Source: Kudoa neothunni (lineage: Eukaryota > Cnidaria). Taken from it: DNA of 64,000 nucleotides. Below the pieces are notes generated by a model, which saw only the letters and a program-made list of their open reading frames with translations, made no database searches and had not been told where the DNA came from. The DNA lies in the NCBI GenBank assembly GCA_964304625.1, contig OZ199840.1, positions 2,604,001-2,668,000 of the forward strand. Direction: 5' to 3'. The position numbers and the translations under genes were made by a program. Shown here in pieces: positions 52,143 to 63,075 of the stretch (the first letter of the stretch is position 1; each line of letters begins with the position of its first letter).

Positions 52143-52600
52143 CAGTAGAACCTGGATATTACGTAGTTTCACAAGTTCATTGAAATATAAAGGATATTTT
52201 AAATTTTTTAATCAAAATTTGCTCCTATATTATTTAAATTAATGTGAACTGAGCGAGAGAAGATAAAAAGTTTTTATTCAAGAAGTATAAATTAAAGTTA
52301 GTGTGCTAAAACTAAAATCTCGCTACTGCGTAACATTTTGTTCAGTTTAATCCTCAATTAATCTTCTTTTTGAATTCTGCGAAACAAAAATGGTAAGGAA
52401 TCAGCGAACAGTGGTTGAAAAAAAGATGGAGATTGCACGTGTGTCCGACAGCGTTCGGATGAAAAATTATTAAAATTTAGAAGTTATTATTTTTAGCTGA
52501 ATTTTCGCTCTCCATATTCTTTTATTTTATCATGGAAAACGATGAAAAAAGAAATTCGAAAATATTCGCAAGAGGGTGTTTTTAGATGCCGCATACTTTA
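52143..52600 (+). mobile_element. Pogo/Tigger-type fragment containing a dispersed repeat
   Basis: A pogo-type terminus (cagtagaacctggatattac) follows TA at 52141-52142. A short ORF from 52390 (MVRNQRTVVEKKMEIARVSD) resembles the start of pogo-type helix-turn-helix domains. The stretch 52417-52560 occurs again, inverted and about 97% identical by eye, at 60904-61055. No right terminus was found, so this is a truncated element. Confidence 0.5.
52417..52560 (+). repeat. Dispersed repeat, inverted copy at 60904-61055
   Basis: About 145 bp shared with 60904-61055 in reverse orientation, including gagattgcacgtgtgtccga and gaattttcgctctccatatt. Only a handful of differences are seen, so the two copies separated recently compared with the other repeats here. 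Confidence 0.85.
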
Positions 52601-53079
52601 TCATTACCAACAAAATCTTAGATATGAGATTTATATTAAATTTGAAGCGAAGAAAAATATGAGGAATTGAATATAAACAATTACGATCTTCACCTTGATT
52701 TACTGGAATTTTTGAAGTATGTTACCTCATGTCATAATTTCATATTTTAGTATCAAATAAAAACTTGATATCAGTGTTTTTTTCAAAGATAATTCAATTA
52801 ATTCAGGAAACAGAACCCTGCTATATTAAGTTAAGCTATAATCAAATCTGTCTAAATATTTTTTAGAATGACAAAAATACTTTCAAAGCCTAATTTTATA
52901 AGTCTACTAATTAGAAGTGAATTTTTTAAGTGGCTAAGTTAAGTTTGTTCAGTTTGCTTTTGAGATCATGAAAAATAACACATAATAAGGAGGAGTGAAT
53001 TAAATTTATTCCAGTAGTGTCTTACTTTTAATATTATTAGTATAAACTACTAATTTTCTAAGATTTTCCTCGTCTGAGT

Positions 53080-54930
53080 TTTCCGAATAAATGAGCGGAT
53101 TATCGTAAACCTGGTTGAATTTTTCCTTTTTCTTGGATGTACAGTTGAATTTCTGGTTGATAATCTTCTGAGTCACTATTCAGTTCATAACATATTGAGT
53201 GGTTTTTCGAAGGTTCCGGGCTCTTTGGTATTAATTCTAAATTTTTTTTAATGTTTGTTACAAGCAAAGATTTACCATCAAATTTGTTAGTTTAAAGAGG
53301 TAATTTGGTTCAGCCATGCCAGGCAAAAGCGACTCAACGTGGTTTATCACAAAATTTAATTCTTTATTTCGCAAACTCACACTCAACAAATTTTTTTAAA
53401 TTTTGGTGGAGAAAAGCTGCGATCTTATGGTTGGTTAATATCAATACATTTTGTGTATTTTTCGTCCAATAAACTTTCCAAATGCTAACAATAATCGCTC
53501 ATAAGAATTTCATGTTGCGTTTGAATCATTGCTTTGATACAATAAAATATTAAAAACACTTAACGATAACATAAAAAACGAAACTTAAGCGAATTACAAA
53601 ATGTGACGATGGCCTATTCACCTACTCCAAAAGATCAAAGAAATCGGAAAATATTTTGAAAAATTTAACTACCACAACACATTCGTTCTTGTCTAGTCCA
53701 TCAAAGTATTTTTTAACTGGATGATATTCTAGCACACCCTCCAAACTATCGAAACATGCCACTAACGTCCTATATTGATCGCTGAGACCTCTCCATGGTC
53801 GCATAGCTGAGCCCCATTGTATTTTCATTGGTAATTTGAACTGTAAATCTGCCTTTTTATGAACAGTTCCGCACAGTTTGTCAACATTCATCCTTTGTAT
53901 GGATAAATCGGATGTGCTGTTTGTACTGAGATCCCAATCTACACATATTGAAAAAATCGAAATTAGATATTATAGCGAAAGTAAAATTTATTTATAAACT
54001 CAATAGTGATAAAAACATGTAATCAATATATTAAAATACATAAAATACCTTGAGGTATAATAATGTGAAGGTGGTGAGCAGCACATCTGGTTGTGTTGAA
54101 CTCTCTTAGACCTGATAGATTGCTTGCTGTGGAGTCACAAATAATTCTTAGATCAGATTTGCTACGTGAAAATATAGTACAAAATTCTGTGCAGATTTTT
54201 TTTATGTTTTCCGAAATGTTTTTACAGGAAAATAGATCATGTCATATTGAAAATGTTGAAGGGTAAAATTTTTAACAAATAACACTGATATATCAATGAA
54301 TGAATTGATTTTAGCATTATCAGTCCAAATATCAACGGTTAGGCATATACATACTATTGTGAATGATTGTTTTAATTAATTTTTCCATTTTTAAATACAT
54401 GCGCTCATACTCATTCATAATTATTTGTTTAACGCATTTTCCGGATAAAATCTTAAGCCTACCACTAAGTTCATTGAACTTTTTGCCTAAGTTAAATGCA
54501 AAGTTTATCATCCTTATAAATGGGGAGATTGTTTCAGCTACTAAATTAGAAATTTTAGTGTCAAACATTAACTGATCTGATACGCTTAACATAACAATGG
54601 AGGGAGGTGAAACAATAAAATCAATTTGGAATGTTTCATCCTCGCCTTTAGTAAAGATCGAACAGAATTTGACCCATTCTTTGGAACGCGTTGTAGATTT
54701 TTACCAAGAGAAAAGTCTATCAGCTTTCAAAGCCTCTTCAACACTTCCCACACTCCAGTTTGACATAATATAACTAAAAAGTCATCCTCTACATTCTGAA
54801 ATAATCTTTATCCTACTTTCTACATCAGTAAGTGTGACTTTTCTCATTATGGCGTAAGCTGGAAACGAGTTATCTTGACGACGCGACTTAGCATCACATT
54901 CATGAACTTATGAATAAACTTTTTTATATT
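53080..54930 (-). pseudogene. hAT-like transposase remnant, copy 1
   Basis: Minus-strand ORFs at 53891-53622 and 54592-54332 belong to one broken reading unit. They contain MRPWRGLSDQYRTLVACFDS (LEGVLEYHP follows) and FDTKISNLVAETISPFIRMI then NFAFNLGKKFNELSGRLKIL. The PF.....F..LI-like order, and the position of the W/L-rich segment, suggest a hAT transposase. The N-terminal side continues to about 54900 (EEALKADRLFSW) with several stops. A closely similar but shorter copy lies at 61740-62990 in the same orientation. Termini of this copy were not found. Confidence 0.55.
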
Positions 54931-55139
54931 TTACAGATGGCACTTCATTTCTTTTATAAGAAATATCCGAATTAACACTATTTTGCAGTGCTATGTCCAG
55001 AGTTGAATGACCTATAAATACTCACACGAAAATTATAACTGACGTAATAACCACATGGATTAAATTTCTTATTTTTCGTGCTCTACTCTCCTAATTTTCT
55101 TCCTTGATTTATAAAATTCTATAATAGCTAGCACTTAGA

Positions 55140-55914
55140 CTATAGTTAATTGCTTCCTAACCATCCCAAGACCCCGCTATAACCAGTCACCAACCTCATA
55201 AAAACCTAGTAATATGATGGAACTTCGCTATAACCATGTATTTCAAAGTTAGAGGGTAACTTTTTTGAACGGAACGTTTAGTTTAAGTTAATCTTAATTT
55301 TTAATAAAATAAAAAATTAATTATTCAATTTGATATTGAAAAACCAGGATATTTTGCGGTCTTTTTATATTGTGCAGAAAAATATTGTCTCATCTAATGT
55401 ACATTCAAAGTATTGAACGGTAGGTGCCTACGGAATACTATAATAAGTCGTGTGAGTTTTAAAAGTTATATAATTATTATTTTAAAATATATTCAATAAA
55501 TTATTACAACGGTCTTCAATAAGTTTTATCATTTTAATTTAACGCGATGTCTATTGGTCCGTTTCATGGCCAATAACCACTACCTTGAATTAATGTGGTT
55601 GAATATTTTTTTTATTTACATTTCTCATATTACTAAAAATTATTCCATAAAAATGGTTATCTATTGTATTCAATTTATTCAGAATATTGAATATAATGTG
55701 TTTTTTCATGTTTAATACCGAATTATCTCAAATTATAAACCGCTTATATTAAGATTGATTTAACTTGAATATAAAACTATCGTAGAATGAATATACGACA
55801 ACGATTTATTCAATCATTTAGTAGAAAACAGATTTTTGATTATAAATTAGAAACCTCGTTTGAGCCCTTTAATAATTCGAATAAATACGACTTGATTTTC
55901 ATCGAATTAAAAAA
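55140..55914. other. Upstream flank of Kunitz gene B with a mariner-like end
   Basis: Two phrases of the type accccgctataacc (55172-55186) and acttcgctataacc (55222-55236) resemble Tc1/mariner termini. The rest is AT-rich and should include the Kunitz gene B promoter. No exon before 55915. Confidence 0.35.
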
Positions 55915-57264
55915 ATGAAAACTCTTCTTTCGTCTATCATATTTTACAATTTATTGTATATTCATCAATTTAAAAGTAATTTTATATTAAACATATCAAA
56001 GCTAACAATGTCTAAGGACTAGTGTACGATGATTATAGTCTGGATAATGGGGTTTGTCCTTATGAAGCTCGTCAAACTAATATGCGTACCTGCACTCCAT
56101 TTGTCAGATGGTACATACGAAATTCTGACCGACAATGCGTACAGTTTGACTACAAAGGGTTTGGTGGAAACTTTAACAATTTTGCAACAGAAAAACAATG
56201 CATAGATCATTGTATTTTCATTAAAACTCCCTTTTCGCTAAGATTTACATTAGATACTATTACTCCAAATGATAAAGTAAAGGGTTGCGATGAAACAGCA
56301 GAAATATCAGGATCTTGTGGGCCTACTAAGGGAGAACAAAAATGGTCCTACCATAGAATCGATAGAGAATGTAAACAATTTACATATAGAAGTTGTGGAA
56401 CAAGCAATAACGTATACGACTCTAAACAAGAGTGTGAAGGATATTGTAAAAGTATCATTTTATTTGATTTCTTAATAACTATCGGTATTGAAAATATTAG
56501 AGAAGCCTCAAGATGTTAACAAGTACGACTGTCAAGTCAAACCAAAAGTAGACTCTAACAAGCCCTCTACAGGAATTATAGCTGATATGAGACTTCGCCG
56601 ATGCGTGTACTCAGCAGTTGAATACTATAGTATTGGGAAGCATTTAGTATATGACAATGAAGATATAGAACATATCCCTAGGAAACGTGGGATATTCAAA
56701 TCATTCCAGGAATGCGTGAATACATGCTATCGTAACTCTGTAAAACAAGTGTATCTAATCATTTTTAATAAATAGCCAACGAAGACGATAAAATTCCAGC
56801 TTGCAAAAAAACCAACCCTTATATATTTCCTAAGTCAGATTCCAGTTGGACTATAAGCGACGTAGTAGTTACCTATTACTTTAATAAGAATGACAAAAAA
56901 TGCCACCGAATGGAGAGTTGGCCTGGTGATTTTAATCCTGAAAATAATATTTTTGGATCTAAGGAATTGTGTTTGAGTTACTGTGGAGGTATTACTTATT
57001 CAATTCTATTCGAAACTGACATAATTTGAAGGAAATAACGAAAAATTGGAAACGGCTGAAGAGGTATGCTTGTTGGACGTTGCTTCAGTTTACGACAAGA
57101 ATAAAGAGAAAGAGGTTGGAAATTTGAATATTATTAGATACTACTATTCCCGAAATACCAAACAATGTGTAGAATTTCATTATGGAGGTGTTGGAGGAAA
57201 TGGGAACAACTTTCTGTCTAAGGAAGTTTGTGAAAAAGTTTGCGGGGATCAAAACAACTACTAA
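55915..57264 (+). CDS. Secreted five-domain Kunitz-type protein B
   Basis: Six exons: 55915-55975, 56017-56211, 56254-56451, 56501-56731, 56776-56988 and 57032-57264, giving 376 aa. All five introns (41-49 nt) are in phase 1. Exon 1 is a signal peptide (MKTLLSSIIFYNLLYIHQFK). One Kunitz-type domain per exon follows. Domain 1 has C5, C14, C30 and C51 equivalents (VCPYEAR, MRTCTPFVRWY, RQCVQF, KQCIDH) but not C38 or C55. Domain 2 has all six (GCDET, SCGPT, ECKQF, RSCGTSNNV, QECEGYC). Domains 3-5 lack C14 and C38; domain 3 (YDCQVKPKVDSNKPS, RRCVYSAVE) matches domain 3 of gene A closely, and so on. There is no mucin-like tail; it ends CEKVCGDQNNY. The gene is an ancient paralogue of the one at 4439-6078. 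Role: secreted binding protein or inhibitor; target unknown. Confidence 0.87.
56212..56253 (+). other. 42-nt intron, in frame and stop-free
   Basis: Intron 2 of Kunitz gene B. It has GT-AG ends and its 42 nt are a multiple of three with no in-frame stop. Splicing gives IDHYTITP; retention gives IDHC followed by 13 extra residues, which would supply the final (C55) cysteine of domain 1. The spliced form aligns exactly with gene A (YHLTFTP), so splicing is the default reading. Confidence 0.6.
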
Positions 57265-59389
57265 ATTCGAAGATGATTTTTTAAAATATTTACATCATAC
57301 AAAGTAGATATTAGTATATGATGAAACTTATTTTTTATTTTATTTCTCTTATTTGTTGATTTCTAAAGGCTCTAATTCAAATAATATTTAGTATATTTAG
57401 GTTACAAGCACAATAACATATAATTCAAATTTTAACTACCATTTAATAAGCCTACCAACCTTCTTGATTATTGAGATAATAAACTAATATGACAATATAT
57501 CATTCTATTATATACGTACAGCAAGTTCTCGATATAAGTATATAAGTAGCTAGTATTTTTTGAAATTCCTTTACTCAACATTGCAAATTTTCGACGTAGA
57601 TAATACTTTAATTTCACATTATAAAAATATAAAAAAGTAACATTAATTTGATATAATTTAGGTTATATTCAAGGTTCTGCCAAGGGGAAGTAATTAATTC
57701 AATTTTTAATCCGATTGACTCCAATTAATTACAAATTCGTACGTTTAACATGATAAGAGAAGAAGTAAATTTTGATAAAATAGTTAAATAAATCTAAAAT
57801 TTCTATTAATGACTCTAGAGTGGTATAGAATATCACATATTCTGTTACTGTGAGTTTTTTTCAAATTAGTATAGGTTATTCTTCTCTGAAAAGAATTTTG
57901 TCGAATAAATCTGATAAAATGAGCTCCAATATTGCTAATAACATCAAAATTACGAAAAATATTCTGGTGGTATTATAATTAAAAGTTTCGGTTGAAGCAC
58001 AGCTTGGCTCGAACATTATAAGAATCGCTTTTGTTTTTAATGTTCATTATCCTTGGAAAAGCACGATAGTTGACGATAAATTGTTAAAATTAGTCAAACA
58101 AACTATGTGACGAAATAGGTAGATATGAAAAGAAAACGTATTATACCTTATCGAATAAGCTTGTTTTATGAACAATACACTCAATGAATATATTTGATAA
58201 AGAGTGAATAATATTAAAAGAAAATCAAAAAACCTGTCGTCGATTTACAGACTATTTAATTTAAAGGGAAAAATTCCACATATAATGTCCGTGGTAAGTT
58301 TAAAGGACCCTGTTTAAAAGGAATTAATAATTTATCTGTTAAGTATTACGATCCAAAAAATTGTTGGACATCTTCAAGTATCTTTTTGATATGTTAAAAA
58401 ATCTCAATCAAAAGATTCCAACGGAAAAGGGATATCCCTTTTACTATTAGATCGATATCATTCACATTCATAATTAAATATTAATAATAACAGAATAGGT
58501 CATTTTTCGTTAAAAAACTCTAAAAATTTATTAAGTTGCGTGTGCGCCAATAATCGATATTGCAGGGGTTCCCAACTGGGGGTGCGAACTTTGGTCTCAG
58601 GGTATGCGAGATCCGATCAAAATTAAAATATTTTTTTACAATTTTACTTTGGAGAAATTATTTATTTTTTGATTTTTATGTCATAAGATATTATGAATTC
58701 AGAGTTATATTTTTAGTCTGATCAGTTTTCATTTATTATAATGCAAAAATATATGAAAAATCAAAGTTAATTTACAAAATGAGTGAATAAAAAATTTTCT
58801 TTAAGTAAATGCATCACTTTAACGCGAGGGATATGTGGATAGATTAAATACAAACCCATTTGTAGGACCTGGAAATTATTGATTTTTAGAACAAAATCAA
58901 TTATTAATTAATTGCAATTATTGAAATTTTTCTACAAATATTTTTCATTCTCAAATAATTTAAATCCCGTTAAAGTGTTGTCTAAAACGTTATTTTTGAC
59001 CTCTGGGATCTTTAAACGTCGAATTCTGACCCAGCTCGGGAACCGTTTGCACCACAAACTTTTTATGAGATAAAAGATAGAAAAAGTATGAAAATTAATT
59101 GATATAGCTAAAAATCGTTTCAATATTAACATAAATAATTTATATAATTAGATGAAATAAGAATACAAACACCTGTATTGAATTTAGGTTGTGTCTATTT
59201 TGCCGGACGCGCTTTTTCTCTTAAAATAATAACTCAATCGCTACAATTTTTTCTAAAAAATATCTTTTATAAATGCAGAATATAAATTTAGTTTCATTAA
59301 TTCAGTGACGAATTTTAACATAGCTAATTTGTATCCATAATATCCAAATGAAAATACAGTAAAGTAAAACTATTTGGCCAATTCGTATT
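57265..59389. other. Intergenic with hAT and Helitron fragments
   Basis: Contains a hAT-type left end (caggggttcccaactggggg, about 58563), a ~60-bp piece of the hAT family of 20922-22252 (58868-58930) and a ~200-bp diverged piece of the Helitron interior (58948-59150). No exon chain. Confidence 0.5.
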
Positions 59390-60052
59390 TTAAATAATAA
59401 ATGTTTGAAATACACCCTTTGGTCTACCTCTCAATTTCACTACTGTTGGCAGCTTAATTCCTATAATTTTATGAATTTAGCAAAATGGACAAAAGATACA
59501 TACCCTCCAAAGATGGATTTTTAGTTGGGATTGAAATCTCTTGATTGTTTCCGATGACAGATTCAGACATTAACTTGAACTAAATGAAGTTGATATATGA
59601 ATAGTGGAAAAAATAGTCACCTTATCCAGAGAATCCTCATTGGAAATAAGAGAGATTAATTCACCTAAAATCTTTTTTAATGAGTCATATTGACCCCCTG
59701 TTTTTTCAGACAGACCCTAACGAAGCTATTTTCTTACAAAGAATTTCTAGCTCCCTTTATCGCTTAAAAGCAGAATTTGGAACGGGGCACTGACTCGAAA
59801 TTTCTGTAATACTTGGTTGCACACAACACAAAGGATTTTGAAGATATAAATTCACATTCATTATTTTTCTAGCGTAAATAATATGCCTACATGGTAACTC
59901 CATACTTACGTAGAAACAACACGTACAACTATTGGGATCAGGATTGGCACAGGATTCGATATGATTATTTATTTCATCCTGCATAATATTATACGCATAT
60001 GAAGTTAACAATGTTTTGTATCGTTCGTTAATGTCCGAATTTAATTTCTCAA
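59390..60052 (-). CDS. SWIM zinc-finger protein, C-terminal part (MULE/ZSWIM/FAR1-like)
   Basis: Exons on the minus strand: 60052-59795, 59746-59712, 59671-59621, 59579-59504 and 59460-59390, with agreeing phases and introns of 40-48 nt. The first contains YKTLLTSYAYNIMQDEINNH and the SWIM finger: CTCCFYVSMELPCRHIIYAR, i.e. C-x-C followed by C-x-H. Later exons add an acidic/helical linker (ILGELISLISNEDSLDK). The end is KLPT-VVKLRGRPKG, the rGRPKG tail typical of MULE transposases and the FAR1/ZSWIM proteins derived from them. The catalytic DDE domain was not found upstream, so the gene is truncated, or its 5' exons were missed. Presence of normal tiny host-type introns suggests it may be or have been a host gene rather than a fresh transposon. 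Confidence 0.6.
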
Positions 60053-60085
60053 CTTTCGAAATATTTCAGATCACGACTACCTATT

Positions 60086-60551
60086 ATGGAATATGATTTC
60101 ACACCTACTGACAGTATCTTTGATTTAGTTAAACATCAATATAGGTATAACAACCTAAATTTATATATTGCTGCAAAAGGATGACCAAATTTCAGATATT
60201 AAGAATGGTTCTATCATCGAGGTCCCCTTTGCATGCACAAAAAAACAACGCCACTATGATTTCCTATGGTTTCATGAGAACGATAGGTTGTTTGAATTGG
60301 GTTATCATGTCATCATTCCCAGAAAATACATTATACTAAATCCTAATTATACTTTTGACGGTCGTCAAAAATTGATCAATGAAGTGTTTTTCAATCCAAC
60401 TAGAAATAATAATCATTATAATACAATCATAAAATTTAAAAACTTATATTTCCCACCCATAAATGATGAAGATGATTGTGATGTAAGTGACATCGACGAA
60501 AGTATTGAAAATTCTTCGGGAATCTATTGTATCCTATCAAAAGACGAATAA
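60086..60551 (+). CDS. Ubiquitin-like-domain ORF of unknown family, one frame break
   Basis: The first frame, from the ATG at 60086, reads MEYDFTPTDSIFDLVKHQYR then NNLNLYIAAK. Near 60180 the frame changes by one base and continues DDQISDIKNGSIIEV, which completes a plausible beta-grasp (ubiquitin-like) pattern: DTIFDLVK, LYIAAKDDQ, IKNGSIIEV. About 100 further residues follow (HYDFLWFHENDRLFELGYHV; PNYTFDGRQKLINEVFFNPT) with an acidic end, and no known domain. The break may be an assembly error, a real disabling change or a mis-seen intron. It lies head-to-head with the SWIM gene. I do not recognise the full protein. Confidence 0.4.
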
Positions 60552-60676
60552 AAGTGGTACAGAACTCCCACAAGAATTGAACAGAGAGTAGCACAGGAAA
60601 GTATATATAAGGGGAAACCAGAATTTTCAAATGAAGCAAAACTTTTAGTACAGACTCCATTGAGTGCTATAGTAAT

Positions 60677-63075
60677 CAGACAATGCCCATTTGTGTGTTC
60701 GTTCGTATGATGAGCGAGCGAGCGAACTTTTCTTCATAATTATAAACACGAACGAAATCATTCGTGCATTTCGTGTGCGATGATGGTGGTAAAGTATGCG
60801 GTGTTGCGGACGAGGCTCAAACCTAAAAGTGGCGAGACCTTCCTTATTACTTAACTTTGGATCATAGCGGTGGCGCACGATTACGCGCTATTGTGAATGT
60901 TTTTCGAATTTCTTTTTTCATCATTTTCCACGATAAAATAAAAGAATATGGAGAGCGAAAATTCAGCTAAAAATAATAACTTCTAAATTTTAATAATTTT
61001 TCATCCGAAAGCTGTCGGACACACGTGCAATCTCCATCTTTTTTTCAACAAACGTTGAATTTGTTTCTGTTTCTCTCTTAGTTATTAACTCAATAGCTAT
61101 TTATTATTACTATTCAGATTTTTTACTATTGATATATAACAATTTTATATGAACTAACTTTAATAATTAACTTATTGCGTGCTCCTCAAAAAGATCTCAT
61201 TTTTCACTATAATGAAAATGCTTTTTGAATTTTAAAAATTCGATATCGATGTCGTACAATTTTTTTTAGTTTATAATTTTTTTAGTTTAATTTTTTATTA
61301 GAAATTAAGAATTTATTAAATTTTTATTATTAAATTTCAGAAACCTAATTTTTTAAAATGACAATACAAAACTGTTTTACCTCGCAGTATCTGTAATATA
61401 TTGGAAAAAAAATATTAAGCTATATTTTTATCGTTTTTTAAGTTTTTGTATATGTCAAAATTTAGTAACAATCAAATTTGCCAAACATACTAATTGAGAA
61501 TATTACTATGTATAAACTTAACATCTTAATTATGGTTATTACTTTGATCAGCATACATCTAATTGACTAAAACGAATAAACGTATAGAAATAACAATATT
61601 TTTACATTTATCGAATGTTATACTAAACACACACGTAAGAATTCCTCTAATAAAGTAATAACTTCATATAATCAACCTTTAATTGTTTACCTATTGAAAT
61701 TAAATGTTTATCTAAAATATAGTGTTCATTTATTTTTATAAGATTTTCTTCGTCTGAAATTTCCCAATAAATGAGCAGATTTTCGAAGGTTTCGGGCTCT
61801 TTGGGATTAATTATAAATTTTTTTAAATGTTTGTTACAAGCAAAGATTTACCATCAAATTTGTTAGTTTAAAGAGGTAATTTGATCCATCCATGTCAGGA
61901 AAAAGCGATTCAACGTAATTTATCACAAAATTTAATCCTTTATTTCGCAATGACTCACACTCAATAAATTTGAATTTTTCGTCCAATAAACTCTCCAAAC
62001 GCATACAATAATCACCCATAAGAGTTTCACGTTGCTTTTGAATCATTACTTTGATAATATAAAAAACGAAACTTAAACGAATTACAAAATGTGACGATGA
62101 TCTCTTCACTTGCTCCAACTGATCAAAGGAATCGGAAAATATTTTGAAAAATTCGTACTTGTCCAACCCATCAAAGTATTTTTTAGCTGAATGATATTCT
62201 AGCACACCCTCCAAACTATCGAAACATGCCACTAACGTCCTATATTGATCGCTGAGACCTCTCCATGGTCGCATAGCTGAGCCCTATTGTATTTTCATTG
62301 GTAATTTGAACTGTAAATCTGCCGTTTTATGAACAGACCCGTACAGTTTGTCAACATTCATCCTTTGTATGGATAAATCGGATGTGCTGTTTGTACTGAG
62401 ATCGCAAGCTACACATAATAAACAAATCGAAATTAGATATTATAGCGAAAGTAAAATTTATTTATAAACTCATTCATAATTTGTTTAACGCATTCCCTGA
62501 ATAAAATCTTAAGCCTAGCACTAGGTTCATTGAATTTTTTTCCTAAGTTAAATGCAAAGTTTATCATCTTTATAAACGATACACTTTCTGTTATTGTAAA
62601 CGGAGAGATTGTTTCAGCTACAAAATTAGCAATTTTAGAGTCAAACATTACCTGATCTGATACTCATAAATTAACAATGGAGGGAGATGAAACAAATAAT
62701 TCATTAATTTTTATATTTATATTTGTTTTAGCATGTAACTTATTATGACTAATAAGTTTCCAATTCCCGTAAGACGACTTATGCGGGAATGCTTTGTTGC
62801 ACTTTGTTGCACTTTGTGCAAACAATAAAATCAATTTGGGATGTTTCATCCCCATCTTTAATAAAGATGGAACAGAAATTGTACCATTCTTTAAAACGAG
62901 TTGTAGGTTGTAGATTTTTTCCAAGAAAAAAGTCTACCAGCGTTCAAAGCCTATTCAACATTTTCCACACTCCAGTTTGACATAATGTAACTAAAAGAGG
63001 ACACGAACACGAACAAAACCATATTAAAAACATGTGCATGTGCACGAAGAACGAACGAATGAATGAGAATTGTCT
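60677..63075 (-). mobile_element. hAT element, copy 2, with terminal repeats and deleted transposase
   Basis: The left end is cagacaatgcccatttgtgt and the right end, read inverted, cagacaattctcattcattc; both continue into CGTTCG-rich sequence. The 8-bp flanks do not match, so the duplication has decayed or the ends are slightly off. Inside, minus-strand pieces at 62274-61834, 62648-62433 and 62924-62664 are close relatives of copy 1 at 53080-54930 (shared MRPWRGLSDQYRTLVACFDS). Parts present in copy 1, such as 54020-54330, are missing here, and stops break the frames. The 52417-type repeat sits inverted inside it at 60904-61055. Confidence 0.6.
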
